Shown piece after piece: positions 1-9,231 of a stretch of 64,000 nt of DNA (positions are counted from its first letter, which is position 1; each line of letters opens with the position of its first letter). Source of the DNA: Robertmurraya sp. FSL R5-0851. Lineage in GTDB: Bacteria; Bacillota; Bacilli; Bacillales; Cytobacillaceae. Position numbers and translations under genes: made by a program. The notes below the pieces were generated by a model. It did no database searches. It had not been told where the DNA came from and was given only the letters and a program-made list of their open reading frames with translations. The stretch spans positions 4,321,001 through 4,385,000 of the forward strand of contig NZ_JBBOOE010000001.1 of the NCBI RefSeq assembly GCF_038002965.1, written 5' to 3'.

Positions 1-1208
1 CCCATACAAATCGTAACAAACAATTCGGTAACCACAAAACCAATTGCAGTACCTATGACTTCAAAATTCGGGACAAGAATTAATGCTAAAACTACACTAA
101 GAGTACTCGCAATAATTAAGATTCGAGAAAATACTTTCTTAAATCCAAAAGTTAGCAGAGTTTGTACACCAAATACATTGCTAAGACCAATAATTAGTGG
201 TAAAAAGGCTAGTATCTTTAGGATAACAACAGATTCGCCATAATTTGGACCTAGTACTATATCAACAATATGATTTGAAAAGAAGAAAATAATTATTGAA
301 ACTAGGCCAGTCACCAGCGATATTCCATAAAGCATCTTCTTAAGAAATTGAAGTGCTCTTTCTTTTGATTCAATTACCAGTTTATTTAAATGGGGATATA
401 CTGTTTGAGAAACTGGTGTGATTAGGCCTGTAGCAGCATTTATTAATTTCTCTGCACTCGCATAGTATCCAACAATAGTATTATTTGTAAACAAGCCTAA
501 AATAAAAGTGTTACTTATGGTATATAAGCTAATTGCAACTGTTGAAAGGAATACATCTAAACCATCTTTGAGTTGGTAACGAATACTTTCTATGGAACTT
601 AAACGGTATTTCACTCCAAATTTCAATCGAATAACAAATAGTGCAATAACTCCAGCAACTATAAACCCTATAGATTGTAGTATTGGAACCAAAATTAAAT
701 CTGATTTACCTTGAACAAAAATAAATATTCCGCTTGCAAAAACTAGCTTTGAGATGACGTTAAGTATACTAATAAATTTCATTTTCTCCATCCCCTGAAA
801 AAACCACACAGGGAAGAGGACATTTCCTACCACCATTCCATAAGCCCATAAAAATAGTTCCACATCCTTAGAGAAGCGTGGAACAAGAGTAACTATAAGG
901 AAATAACCTACAAATGAGATAACCATAATAAGTAATTTTGAATTCAAAACTGAATTATAAATTTCTTCTAACTTAGAATGATTATCCCTATTAATTGAGA
1001 TCTGTCTAGTTGCGGTTAAATTAAAACCATAATCAGTAATGATAACAAAAAATTGTACGAATGCTAGGGCAAAAGCAATGACACCATAATTTGCTGGACC
1101 TAACACTCGTACTAAATAAGGCAATGTAAGCAATGGCAACAAAAAGTTAAATCCCTGTAGAAAGAGTAATGAAAAGAAGTTCTCTAACAATTTTTTCTTT
1201 GAAGACAT
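1..1208 (-). CDS. Oligosaccharide (O-antigen/EPS) flippase, Wzx-like, 3' end beyond window
   Basis: This frame is open from an ATG at 1208 to the window edge, giving 402 visible codons. The start MSSKKKLLENFFSLL is followed by the NFLLPLLTLPYLVRVLGP segment and repeated hydrophobic stretches typical of MATE/MOP-type polysaccharide flippases, which move lipid-linked repeat units across the membrane. A strong site (AGGAGG) lies just upstream of the ATG. The protein is clearly paralogous to the flippase at 6590-7870: both share the N-terminal PYL-VGP motif, the TDYGFNL-AT segment and the FP-WFFQG-E-MK-ISILNVISK segment. It is the last visible gene of a minus-strand cluster with a sugar transferase and GalU. 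The C-terminus is outside the window. Confidence 0.88.
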   Translation of the reverse strand, partial: MSSKKKLLENFFSLLFLQGFNFLLPLLTLPYLVRVLGPANYGVIAFALAFVQFFVIITDYGFNLTATRQISINRDNHSKLEEIYNSVLNSKLLIMVISFVGYFLIVTLVPRFSKDVELFLWAYGMVVGNVLFPVWFFQGMEKMKFISILNVISKLVFASGIFIFVQGKSDLILVPILQSIGFIVAGVIALFVIRLKFGVKYRLSSIESIRYQLKDGLDVFLSTVAISLYTISNTFILGLFTNNTIVGYYASAEKLINAATGLITPVSQTVYPHLNKLVIESKERALQFLKKMLYGISLVTGLVSIIIFFFSNHIVDIVLGPNYGESVVILKILAFLPLIIGLSNVFGVQTLLTFGFKKVFSRILIIASTLSVVLALILVPNFEVIGTAIGFVVTELFVTICM

Positions 1209-1217
1209 CCTGTCCTC

Positions 1218-1925
1218 CTAAAACGCACCTTTTTTTAATAACACGACTTGTATAGTTTTGAATAAAATCTTTATATCTAACAATAAAGATTGATTATAAA
1301 CATAGTATAGTTCTACACCCACTCGTTCAGGGTAGAGTACCTCACTTCTTCCGCTAACCTGCCAGTAACCTGTTACACCAGGTTTTACGGATAGAAAATC
1401 GCTTACCTTGTTACCATATTCGTCTAGTTCCTCGACTACTACAGGTCTAGGACCCACTAAACTCATTTCCCCTTTTAGGACATTGATAAGTTGTGGAAGT
1501 TCATCTAAACTTGTTTTTCTTAAGAATCTACCCGTTTTTGTAATACGAGGATCTTCTTCCGGTTCAAGCTTATAACTATTTTCTACATACTTTTTAAATA
1601 ATATTTCATTTGCCTTTAATTTTTCTTCTGCATTAACAACCATAGAACGGAATTTAAAAATTTTAAATTCATTTCCACCTTCTCCGATTCTAGTTTGTCT
1701 AAAAATTACAGGCCCTTTATTTTCTCCAAATAAATACATCAGTGAAATTATTATAAAGAAAGGACTTGCTATTAGTAGTCCGATAGATGCACCTAATATA
1801 TCAATACATCTCTTAATAAAGAGATACATATTAAATAGTGCTATTTCTCGGTTACTAGAATTATAAACCTGTTGTTTTTTAGGAATATAGTTAATTTCCT
1901 GTACACTTACTCTAGTATCCTGCAT
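1218..1925 (-). CDS. Sugar transferase initiating exopolysaccharide synthesis (WcaJ/RfbP family)
   Basis: 235 residues. The protein has one hydrophobic segment near residues 33-65 followed by the cytosolic bacterial sugar transferase domain: PVIFRQTRIG, FKFRSM, DPRITKTGRFLRKTSLDELPQ, GEMSLVGPRP and PGVTGYWQVSGRS, all hallmark blocks of polyisoprenyl-phosphate hexose-1-phosphate transferases. It would load the first sugar phosphate onto undecaprenyl phosphate at the inner face of the membrane. The ATG at 1925 follows a GGGTGAG ribosome site. It lies between GalU (9 nt upstream) and the flippase (9 nt downstream), so the three are probably one operon. The exact sugar cannot be read from sequence. 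Confidence 0.92.
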   Translation of the reverse strand: MQDTRVSVQEINYIPKKQQVYNSSNREIALFNMYLFIKRCIDILGASIGLLIASPFFIIISLMYLFGENKGPVIFRQTRIGEGGNEFKIFKFRSMVVNAEEKLKANEILFKKYVENSYKLEPEEDPRITKTGRFLRKTSLDELPQLINVLKGEMSLVGPRPVVVEELDEYGNKVSDFLSVKPGVTGYWQVSGRSEVLYPERVGVELYYVYNQSLLLDIKILFKTIQVVLLKKGAF

Positions 1926-1933
1926 TTAATTGC

Positions 1934-2821
1934 TCACCCTTTCACCAAAGTACGCTCAAATACTTCTTTAAGGTATTCCAATACCTCTTCTCTAAGGTCT
2001 TCATGCTTTAAAGCAAAGTCGACCGTTGTTTTAATAAACCCTAACTTTTCACCCACATCATAACGTGTTCCTTCAAAATCATATGCATATACATCTTGAA
2101 TTGCATTCAATTTTTGTATCGCATCTGTTAATTGAATCTCACCACCAGCACCAACCTGTTGCTCGCCAAGCAGGTCAAATATTTCAGGTGTTAACACATA
2201 TCTCCCCATGATTGCTAAATTAGAAGGTGCTGTTCCAGGTTGTGGTTTCTCAACAAATGCACCTACTTTATACATGCGCCCACTCTGTTCGGCTGGATCA
2301 ATAATTCCATAACGATGTGTATCCTCATCTTTAACTGTTTGTATGCCGATTACTGAAGATCCTGTTTGATCATACTGATTGATTAATTGCTTCAGAGATG
2401 GTGTATCTTTCCCTTCAACAATATCATCTCCAAGTAGAACCGCAAATGGCTCATCACCTATAAAGCTTCTAGCACACCATACTGCGTGACCCAAACCTTT
2501 AGGATCTTGCTGTCTAATATAATGAATGTTTGCTAGTTTAGAAGGTGCTTGGACTTTCTCTAAAAGCTCAAACTTTCCTTTTTCAGCTAGATTGTGTTCT
2601 AGTTCAAAAGCATTATCAAAATGGTCCTCAATTGCGCGCTTGCCTTTTCCTGTTACAATAATAATATCTTCAATTCCTGATTGAACAGCTTCTTCAATAA
2701 TATATTGAATCGTAGGTTTATCTACGATAGGTAACATTTCTTTTGGCATTGCTTTAGTTGCTGGCAGGAATCTAGTTCCCAATCCAGCTGCTGGAATAAT
2801 CGCTTTTTTTACTTTTTTCAA
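1934..2821 (-). CDS. galU: UTP-glucose-1-phosphate uridylyltransferase
   Basis: This enzyme makes UDP-glucose from UTP and glucose-1-phosphate. The N-terminus carries the nucleotidyltransferase signature [17 protein letters not shown], followed by [21 protein letters not shown] and [10 protein letters not shown]. The longest frame begins at 2863, but a TTG at 2821 ([12 protein letters not shown]) lies 9-10 nt after AGGAGG and matches where GalU proteins normally begin, giving 295 residues, so I chose it. It is paralogous to the second GalU at 11357-12235. It is the first gene of a probable galU-sugar transferase-flippase operon. The 300 nt upstream hold the promoter region and the terminator of the phosphoglucomutase gene. 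Confidence 0.93.
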   Translation of the reverse strand: MKKVKKAIIPAAGLGTRFLPATKAMPKEMLPIVDKPTIQYIIEEAVQSGIEDIIIVTGKGKRAIEDHFDNAFELEHNLAEKGKFELLEKVQAPSKLANIHYIRQQDPKGLGHAVWCARSFIGDEPFAVLLGDDIVEGKDTPSLKQLINQYDQTGSSVIGIQTVKDEDTHRYGIIDPAEQSGRMYKVGAFVEKPQPGTAPSNLAIMGRYVLTPEIFDLLGEQQVGAGGEIQLTDAIQKLNAIQDVYAYDFEGTRYDVGEKLGFIKTTVDFALKHEDLREEVLEYLKEVFERTLVKG

Positions 2822-3136
2822 TGAAACATTCCTCCTAGAAAAGATAAAATCAAATATATCCAATGATTAACAGTTTTTTTACATAAAAAATAGTAACATA
2901 GTCTCTTTTAAAACTTTGTCACATTTTGTCGAGTTTTTGAAGAATCATGATGAAAAAAAGAAATAATTGTTACAACGTTGTTAATTATAACATCTTAAAT
3001 TAAATTGCCTAGATGTAACCTATGTTTTTATTTGTAAAATTATTTCCAATCAAGATGTAAAAATACACTTATTAATAATAATAAAGGTATTACTTTTGAA
3101 TCAGTTAAAAAGCTCTCTTACTTATAAAGAGTAAAA

Positions 3137-3168
3137 GGAAGGGATACAATAGCATCCTTCCTCATGTT
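3137..3168 (-). terminator. Intrinsic terminator of the phosphoglucomutase gene
   Basis: On the minus strand, just after the stop at 3169, GGAAGGAT (3154-3161) pairs with ATCCCTTCC (3137-3145) around an 8-nt loop and is followed by TTTTAC. The rest of the gap to 2864 shows nothing else beyond AT-rich promoter-like DNA. Confidence 0.7.
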
Positions 3169-4911
3169 TTACTCGGCTATAATTTCATTCACTTTGCCCA
3201 TTATAACATTTTGGATGGTTTGTAGCTTTTTATCGCTTAACTCCAAGCTATCAGCCTTTACTCCAAAATAGAACTTTGCCTTTGGCTCCGTTCCTGATGG
3301 TCTTAAACAGTACCAAGATCCATCGGAAAGATGATATTTCAATACATTTGAGTTTGGTAATTCTATTTTACTTTTACTGTTTGTTTGGACAGTTGTTTTA
3401 GTCCCAGCTTTGTAATCTTCAATTACCGCCACATCGATGCCTCCTACCTCTAGCAACGGTTCTGTTCGAAACTTCTCCATTATATATGAAATCTTCTCAG
3501 CACCCTCAATTCCCTTCAGAGTAATAGAGCTCAATGCTTCTTGGTAATAGCCATACTTCGTAAAAATTTCTAATAATCCTTCGTAAAGAGTTTTACCTTG
3601 TGCTTTATAAAATGCTGCGACTTCTGCCGCGAAGACAGCCGATTGTACTGCATCCTTATCTCTAACAAAATCACCAATTAGGTATCCATAACTTTCTTCA
3701 TAACCGAAGAGAAACTCATGTGAGCCTGTTTGCTCAAACTCATAAATTTTCTCACCAATAAATTTAAACCCTGTTAAAGTATCTAATGTTTCTATGTTAT
3801 AAGCTTTAGCAATATCTCTTCCAATCTCAGAGGTTACAATCGTTTTTACGACAACCCCATTAACAGGTAATTTTCCCTGTTCCTTCTTCTGAGAAAGCAA
3901 GTACTCAAGCATTAATGCTCCCATCTGGTTACCAGTAAGAACTACATACTCACCCTCTTGATTTTTAACAGCTACACCTAGTCGATCTGCATCCGGGTCC
4001 GTAGCTAATAAAATATCCGCATCCACTTTTTGTCCATATTTTATAGCCAATTCAAATGCTGCATGTTCTTCAGGGTTCGGGGATTCAACCGTTGAAAAGT
4101 TTGGGTCTGGAAGCTCTTGCTCACTTACCACAGTCACATTCTCGAAACCAAACGCCTTTAGACCTTCTCTAACTGCTATGTTTGCCGTACCATGAAGAGG
4201 TGAAAATACAATCTTAAGATCATTTGATACACTTTGTACAAGTTGCTTGTTTTGTTGAATCTTTTCCAAAGCAGCCGTATATGCATGATCAATTTGCTTT
4301 CCAATGTACGTTAATTGACCTTCTGTTAGCATGTCCTTTTCTTCAGTTACTTCTACAAGTAGCTCATCCTCTACTTCATTAACATAACCGATAATCTTAT
4401 CAGCACTCTCAGGCGGAATTTGTCCGCCATCCTCTCCATAAACCTTAAAGCCGTTATATTCAGGAGGATTATGGCTAGCTGTAATAACAACACCAGAGAC
4501 TGCATTTAGATATCTTACTGCAAATGATAACACTGGAGTAGGCCGTAGATCCTCAAACAAGTAAACTTTTATTCCATATTTCCCTGCAGTTTTTGCAACT
4601 TCTAATGCAAACTCTGGAGATTTATGGCGAGAATCATAAGCAATAACGATCCCTCTTTGTTTTGCTAATTCTCCTTGTGTTTCGATAAACTTTGCCAATC
4701 CTTCTGCAGCTCTTCTAATGGTATAAATGTTCATACGATTTGTCCCAGGGCCAATCTCCCCTCTCATTCCGCCCGTACCAAATTCTAAATGCTTATAAAA
4801 ACTGTCTTCTAACACCTTTTGTGAATTTGAGAGCTTCATCAGCTGGTCTTTAAGCTCTACATTTAAACCTTCGTAATTAAACCATTTTTTGTATGTATGT
4901 TTCCAATTCAT
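3169..4911 (-). CDS. pgcA: Alpha-phosphoglucomutase (phospho-sugar mutase)
   Basis: 580 residues, the usual length for Bacillus PgcA. It interconverts glucose-6-phosphate and glucose-1-phosphate and so feeds the GalU enzymes nearby. The active-site phosphoserine loop TASHNP is at residues 144-149 (Ser146), the metal-binding DPDADR loop at 305-310, the sugar-binding GYEESYG loop near 395, and the phosphate-binding RPSGTEPK loop near the C-terminus. All key residues are present, so the enzyme is probably active. It is transcribed in the same direction as galU but has its own terminator. Glucolipid, teichoic-acid and exopolysaccharide synthesis all depend on this step in bacilli. Confidence 0.95.
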   Translation of the reverse strand: MNWKHTYKKWFNYEGLNVELKDQLMKLSNSQKVLEDSFYKHLEFGTGGMRGEIGPGTNRMNIYTIRRAAEGLAKFIETQGELAKQRGIVIAYDSRHKSPEFALEVAKTAGKYGIKVYLFEDLRPTPVLSFAVRYLNAVSGVVITASHNPPEYNGFKVYGEDGGQIPPESADKIIGYVNEVEDELLVEVTEEKDMLTEGQLTYIGKQIDHAYTAALEKIQQNKQLVQSVSNDLKIVFSPLHGTANIAVREGLKAFGFENVTVVSEQELPDPNFSTVESPNPEEHAAFELAIKYGQKVDADILLATDPDADRLGVAVKNQEGEYVVLTGNQMGALMLEYLLSQKKEQGKLPVNGVVVKTIVTSEIGRDIAKAYNIETLDTLTGFKFIGEKIYEFEQTGSHEFLFGYEESYGYLIGDFVRDKDAVQSAVFAAEVAAFYKAQGKTLYEGLLEIFTKYGYYQEALSSITLKGIEGAEKISYIMEKFRTEPLLEVGGIDVAVIEDYKAGTKTTVQTNSKSKIELPNSNVLKYHLSDGSWYCLRPSGTEPKAKFYFGVKADSLELSDKKLQTIQNVIMGKVNEIIAE

Positions 4912-5049
4912 TTAGTTACTCCGTTCTGTTATTTTTGACCTATGTATTATACAAAAAATATCCTTATTAATCACCAATTTTTCTCAATAACTGTGAAGAT
5001 TATCAAGAATATTACTTAAAATTCCCATAATATTCATAAAAAATTCAAA

Positions 5050-5077
5050 AAGCTCGTATCTCTGCTGATACGAGCTT
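5050..5077 (-). terminator. Intrinsic terminator of the small membrane protein gene
   Basis: An 11-bp perfect stem, AAGCTCGTATC (5050-5060) with its complement at 5067-5077, has a 6-nt loop and is followed on the minus strand by TTTTGAATTT. It lies 29 nt after the stop of the 5106-5288 gene. Confidence 0.85.
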
Positions 5078-5105
5078 CATATATTCATTCTCCATCCTTA
5101 CTTTC

Positions 5106-5288
5106 CTAATTAACTTTTGCGATTCCAACCAATAAATATAGAATACATTGAATTGACCATATGAAGTAACCGACTCCACAAGCTACTACAATAGATACCA
5201 GATTAACCTGCTGTATAATTTCACACCATATAAGGGAAACCATTGTTACTAAGATATTTAATGTACCATTCCGAATAACCCAGTCCAT
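5106..5288 (-). CDS. Small two-segment membrane protein, paralogue of 8803-8985
   Basis: 60 residues from the ATG at 5288 (MDWVIRNG), which follows GGAGAG at good spacing; a longer start two codons upstream fits the ribosome site less well. There are two hydrophobic segments (about residues 10-25 and 32-55) separated by a short polar turn. I do not recognise a named family. It aligns along its length with the product of 8803-8985: both start MDW-IR-GT and share a C-terminal block with G, a tyrosine, a W-x-IQC motif and a hydrophobic tail. Both copies lie among polysaccharide genes. A private terminator and clear ribosome site support a real gene. Confidence 0.72.
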   Translation of the reverse strand: MDWVIRNGTLNILVTMVSLIWCEIIQQVNLVSIVVACGVGYFIWSIQCILYLLVGIAKVN

Positions 5289-5419
5289 TATCATCTCTCC
5301 GTATATATGTTTGATTATGAAATGTTCACTTGCTATTTATCCCTTACACAGTGTCCTTTATACATAAAATGAATATAGTTTATATTCCCCTTTATAGGCG
5401 AATTCAAACTTCTAGTAAT

Positions 5420-5447
5420 TTGCACTTATAAATAGTTATAGTACAAT
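5420..5447 (+). promoter_or_regulatory. SigA-type promoter of manA
   Basis: TTGCAC at 5420-5425 and TACAAT at 5442-5447 are separated by 16 nt and lie 33 nt before the manA ATG. Confidence 0.6.
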
Positions 5448-5479
5448 AGGAGTACTTAATTTTTGGAGGCTTTTTACAT

Positions 5480-6427
5480 ATGAGAGAACCAATTTTTTTT
5501 AAACCTATTTTTCAAGAGAGAATCTGGGGTGGAGAACAACTAACATCATTCGGATATGATGTTCCTTCTTCAAAGACAGGAGAGTGTTGGGCATTCGCCG
5601 CTCACGAAAATGGGCAAAGTATTGTTAAAAACGGAGAATACAAAGGGAAAACACTCGGTGATTTGTGGAGCTCCAACCGTGAGTTGTTTGGTGGTATTGA
5701 AGGAGATCGTTTCCCCCTCCTAACAAAGATTTTGGATGCTAACGATGATCTTTCTGTTCAGGTTCACCCTAATGATGAATATGCCTATGCTCATGAAAAT
5801 GGGGAATTAGGTAAAACTGAATGCTGGTATATTATAGATTGTAAACCGGGGGCAGAGATTATTCTTGGTCATAATGCTCAATCAAAAGAAGACTTTATTC
5901 AAATGATTGAGGAAGGAAAATGGGAGGAGTTACTTCGAAAGGTACCGGTAAAACCGGGAGATTTCTTTTTTGTACCTAGTGGTACGATTCATGCAATCGG
6001 AAAAGGGATTGTTATCCTAGAAACCCAACAGAATTCGGATACAACGTACCGCGTTTATGATTATGATCGTATGGACGACAATGGGAACAAAAGAGAATTA
6101 CATATCACTAAATCAATAGAAGTATCGACCATTCCTCATCAACCAGCTAAAGTAGAAACAGAAGTTTCTCGAACAGATGACCTAACTGTGACAACCTTTG
6201 TCAGAGACCGTTATTTTACTGTTCAAAAATGGCATCTATCTGGTAGAGCTGAGCAACAACAAAATAAGCCTTTTCAGCTGGTAAGTGTGATGGAAGGGGC
6301 AGGAACACTTACGGTTTCTAACGGTGACCAGTTTAATTTTACAAAGGGGGACCATTTCTTATTACCTTCCAATTTAGGGGCGTTTTCTCTTGAAGGTAAT
6401 TGTGAATGCATGGTGTCATTTTTATAG
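5480..6427 (+). CDS. manA: Mannose-6-phosphate isomerase, class I
   Basis: 315 residues, the size of the short Bacillus ManA/Pmi enzymes. It is a zinc-dependent isomerase of fructose-6-phosphate and mannose-6-phosphate, supplying mannose or GDP-sugar precursors. The zinc ligands are visible in QVHPND (Gln94, His96), GKTECWY (Glu114) and SGTIHAIG (His near 172); the N-terminal KPIFQERIWGG motif is typical. The ATG follows TGGAGGC. A SigA-like promoter lies at 5420-5447 and a terminator at 6438-6467, so it is transcribed alone. Its place among exopolysaccharide genes suggests a biosynthetic role rather than mannose catabolism, but this is inference. Confidence 0.94.
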   Translation: MREPIFFKPIFQERIWGGEQLTSFGYDVPSSKTGECWAFAAHENGQSIVKNGEYKGKTLGDLWSSNRELFGGIEGDRFPLLTKILDANDDLSVQVHPNDEYAYAHENGELGKTECWYIIDCKPGAEIILGHNAQSKEDFIQMIEEGKWEELLRKVPVKPGDFFFVPSGTIHAIGKGIVILETQQNSDTTYRVYDYDRMDDNGNKRELHITKSIEVSTIPHQPAKVETEVSRTDDLTVTTFVRDRYFTVQKWHLSGRAEQQQNKPFQLVSVMEGAGTLTVSNGDQFNFTKGDHFLLPSNLGAFSLEGNCECMVSFL

Positions 6428-6437
6428 TACTTTTTTC

Positions 6438-6467
6438 GGCAATAGTCTTGGACTGTTGCCTTTTTGT
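6438..6467 (+). terminator. Intrinsic terminator of manA
   Basis: A 10-bp stem, GGCAATAGTC (6438-6447) with GACTGTTGCC (6451-6460), has a 3-nt loop and one wobble pair and is followed by TTTTTGTT. Confidence 0.85.
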
Positions 6468-6589
6468 TGCACAAATGAACCTCCTTCCTCTATTTGACTG
6501 TTATGTAGAATAAAGAAATGATAAAATAATCAAGTGTTTAAATATAAAGATTGATTAATCAAGCAATTAAAGGAGATTTATTTCAACTA

Positions 6590-7870
6590 ATGTCCACCAA
6601 AAAAAGATTAGTAACCAACTTCTTATCCTTAGCTAGTGTTCAAGGTTTAAATTTCATACTTCCTTTAGTCACCCTGCCCTATTTATTGCAAACCGTAGGC
6701 CCAAGTAAGTTCGGATTAATTAGCTTTGCGCAAGCATTTATTCAGTACTTTATTCTTTTTACAGATTATGGATTCAACTTAGTGGCTACCAGAGATATCT
6801 CCTTAGCTCGAGATAATAAACAGCGATTGTCTACTATTTTCTCTACTGTCATGCTTATACGGACACTCTTGCTAATGGTTAGCTTCATCCTTCTGATCAT
6901 ATTAGTCCTTTTGGTTCCTAAGTTCCAAGGTGATAGCATGATTTATTTTATTACCTTTGGTATGGTTATCGGAAATGTCCTTTTTCCTATCTGGTTCTTT
7001 CAAGGAATTGAACAGATGAAGACCATTTCTATATTAAATGTCATCTCAAAAGGGATCTTCACAGTAGGAATTTTTATTTTCGTAAAGGACCCTTCTGAAT
7101 ATTTATTAGTACCTATTTTAAATACTCTTGGATCTATTGCCATTGGATTCATTGCCATATACATTATACTGACACGCTATCATATTCGCTTTATCAGACC
7201 TTCTATCCCAGATATAAAGAATCAATTAAAAGAGGGTTGGCATATATTTGTTTCAAATGTTGTTACTAGTTTATACACAACCAGCAATATATTTATTTTA
7301 GGTTTCTTTGCATCAAACACAATAGTTGGATACTACTCAAGTGCCGAGAAAGTAGTAAAGGCTGTATCTAGTGTAATTTCTCCACTAGTTCAAACCATAT
7401 ATCCTTATTTGAGTAAGGCATTACAAGAGTCGAGAGAGAGAGCTTTATGGATCTTGAATAAAATGTTCATAATCATTACTTTCGGAATGGGATTATTATC
7501 ACTGATTGTAGGAATCTTTGCAGAGCCATTAGTAATCATTGGATTAGGTGAGGAATATATAGAAACCATTCCCTTACTTCAGATTCTCGCTCCTATGCCT
7601 CTTGTATTAGGTTGGGCAAATATCTTTGGTATACTAACGATGATTAATTTTGATTATAAAAAGGAATTATCACGAATATATATTGTTGCTAGTTTGTTTA
7701 GTGTTGTGTTAATGATCCTTCTGATTCCACCATTTAGAGAATACGGAACAGCATGGATTGCGATCCTAACAGAAACCTTTGCGACACTACTCATGATTGT
7801 CTTTTTATGGAGAAAAGGCGTTCATGTTTGGGCACCTAGAAAAAACAGAAAGGAACATGCTAATGGTTGA
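6590..7870 (+). CDS. Oligosaccharide flippase, Wzx-like
   Basis: 426 residues from the ATG at 6590 (MSTKKRLVTNFLSL). The frame can be opened at a TTG at 6551, but the ATG start lines up with the paralogue at 1208 and lies after AAAGGAG, although the spacing is long (14 nt). Twelve or so hydrophobic segments cover the protein. The blocks LPYLLQTVGPSKFG, FTDYGFNLVATR and FPIWFFQGIEQMKTISILN are shared with the flippase at 1-1208. It would carry undecaprenyl-linked repeat units outward. Its last 8 nt overlap the start of the glycosyltransferase gene, so the two are translationally coupled. Confidence 0.9.
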   Translation: MSTKKRLVTNFLSLASVQGLNFILPLVTLPYLLQTVGPSKFGLISFAQAFIQYFILFTDYGFNLVATRDISLARDNKQRLSTIFSTVMLIRTLLLMVSFILLIILVLLVPKFQGDSMIYFITFGMVIGNVLFPIWFFQGIEQMKTISILNVISKGIFTVGIFIFVKDPSEYLLVPILNTLGSIAIGFIAIYIILTRYHIRFIRPSIPDIKNQLKEGWHIFVSNVVTSLYTTSNIFILGFFASNTIVGYYSSAEKVVKAVSSVISPLVQTIYPYLSKALQESRERALWILNKMFIIITFGMGLLSLIVGIFAEPLVIIGLGEEYIETIPLLQILAPMPLVLGWANIFGILTMINFDYKKELSRIYIVASLFSVVLMILLIPPFREYGTAWIAILTETFATLLMIVFLWRKGVHVWAPRKNRKEHANG

Positions 7871-8750
7871 GGAACATGTGGCGGCCATCATGGTCACGTA
7901 TAATCCAGAAGAAGACCTTGTAAATAACGTAAAATCTATCGTAAAGTCAGCTTCCAAGCTGATCATTATTGACAATGGATCAGGCACTGCTTCTTTAGAA
8001 TATTTAAGAGAAGTAGAAGCTATTCCATCTGTGAAAGTTGTATATAATGGAATGAACAAAGGATTAGGAACAGCTTTAAATCAGGGAATCCTTTGTTATT
8101 TAGAAGATAAGCAGTACGAAAAGATAGATTGGATTGCAACTTTTGATCAAGACAGCAAAATTAGTGAGAACTTTTTCACTACCATGCTATTAGCATATGA
8201 TTCGTTGCCTGAACAACATAAGGTTGCAATATTGGCTCCCAACTGGGTAGATGAAAACCTGCTTCATGAAGAAACCACAGAGAGCCCTCAAGCCTCTGCC
8301 ATCACTGAGCCAAAAACAGTTATCACTTCAGGAAGTCTCATTAAAAAGAGCGTATTTAAAGATATTGGTCTATTCATTGAAGAGTACTTTATTGACTTCT
8401 TAGATATTGAATTTTGCTTACGTGCAAGGAAAAATGGGTATAAAATCATTATGGTTCAAAATGTATCGATGGTCCATAATCTAGGAAATACGAAAAGACA
8501 TAACCTCTTAGGATCAAGAGTAATGGCAACCAATCATAACTATATACGCCGCTACTATATTACACGAAATCGAATTCTAACATATAGAAAGTATTCTAAG
8601 GGAGAAAAAGAGTGGATTAAAGAGGATATAAAGGCTACCCTAAAAGAAACGATTATTGTGTTATTATTCGAAAAAGACCGGTTACGAAAACTTACTAGCA
8701 TGATCAAAGGATCCATTCATGGAATGATTGGAAAAACAGGACCTATGTAA
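7863..8750 (+). CDS. Glycosyltransferase family 2, rhamnosyltransferase-like
   Basis: 295 residues from the ATG at 7863 (MVEEHVAAIMVTYNPE), chosen because AAAGG lies 8-9 nt upstream; a longer frame from 7797 runs back into the flippase gene. The GT-A fold is seen in VTYNPE, a DNGSG donor-binding block, NKGLGTALNQG and the FDQDS metal-binding motif typical of RfbF/WbbL-type rhamnosyltransferases. The acceptor-side region has DFLDIEFCLRARKNGYKI. It adds a sugar to the growing repeat unit in the cytosol. It overlaps the flippase stop and ends 5 nt before a strong terminator, so these two genes form one operon. Confidence 0.9.
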   Translation: MVEEHVAAIMVTYNPEEDLVNNVKSIVKSASKLIIIDNGSGTASLEYLREVEAIPSVKVVYNGMNKGLGTALNQGILCYLEDKQYEKIDWIATFDQDSKISENFFTTMLLAYDSLPEQHKVAILAPNWVDENLLHEETTESPQASAITEPKTVITSGSLIKKSVFKDIGLFIEEYFIDFLDIEFCLRARKNGYKIIMVQNVSMVHNLGNTKRHNLLGSRVMATNHNYIRRYYITRNRILTYRKYSKGEKEWIKEDIKATLKETIIVLLFEKDRLRKLTSMIKGSIHGMIGKTGPM

Positions 8751-8755
8751 AAACA

Positions 8756-8803
8756 GGGCTATCTCATCAGTTTATATTTAACTGTTAGAGATAGCCCTTT
8801 TAT
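8756..8803. terminator. Terminator between convergent genes
   Basis: A 10-bp perfect stem, GGGCTATCTC (8756-8765) with GAGATAGCCC (8788-8797), is followed by TTTTATT on the plus strand and preceded by A-rich DNA. It serves the glycosyltransferase operon and probably the convergent 8803-8985 gene. Confidence 0.85.
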
Positions 8804-8985
8804 TAATCCAGATTAAGAATATTTGAAATAACATAATACAAACATTGAATTGTCCACACTAAGTACGATAGCCCACAGGAAAGGAGCAAATCAAAAGAAG
8901 TTCCAGATAACGCTTTCATAATCCAAATGCATGAAGCTATGGATACTATAAACATAAATGTACCGTGTCTAATTATCCAATCCAT
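8803..8985 (-). CDS. Small two-segment membrane protein, paralogue of 5106-5288
   Basis: 60 residues starting MDWIIRHG from an ATG at 8985 that follows GAGGTGG. There are two hydrophobic stretches (about 9-25 and 32-55) around a polar turn, with the shared W-T-IQC-L-Y motif near residue 45. No family was recognised. The close similarity to the other copy at 5106-5288, which has the same length and two-helix layout and also lies on the minus strand beside polysaccharide genes, makes both likely to be real and functionally related. It may be a small subunit or regulator of membrane polysaccharide machinery, but nothing in the sequence proves that. Confidence 0.7.
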   Translation of the reverse strand: MDWIIRHGTFMFIVSIASCIWIMKALSGTSFDLLLSCGLSYLVWTIQCLYYVISNILNLD

Positions 8986-9231
8986 TGGACCACCTCATTA
9001 TCTTCTATTTACTATATTTATTTGCTACAAAGATAAAATAGTCCTTCATTCAAATACTTACATATTCCACTCAAAGCCTCTCATAATTGTCATTAATTGT
9101 CGGAAATTATCACTTGCATTTTTCGGATGTAAATTAACATTCCTGTAACAAAACTTTATTTATTCTCAATAAATGCTTAAAATAAAACAAATGGAATGTT
9201 TTGTGCCCAAATTGCTTAAACGGAGGATCTA

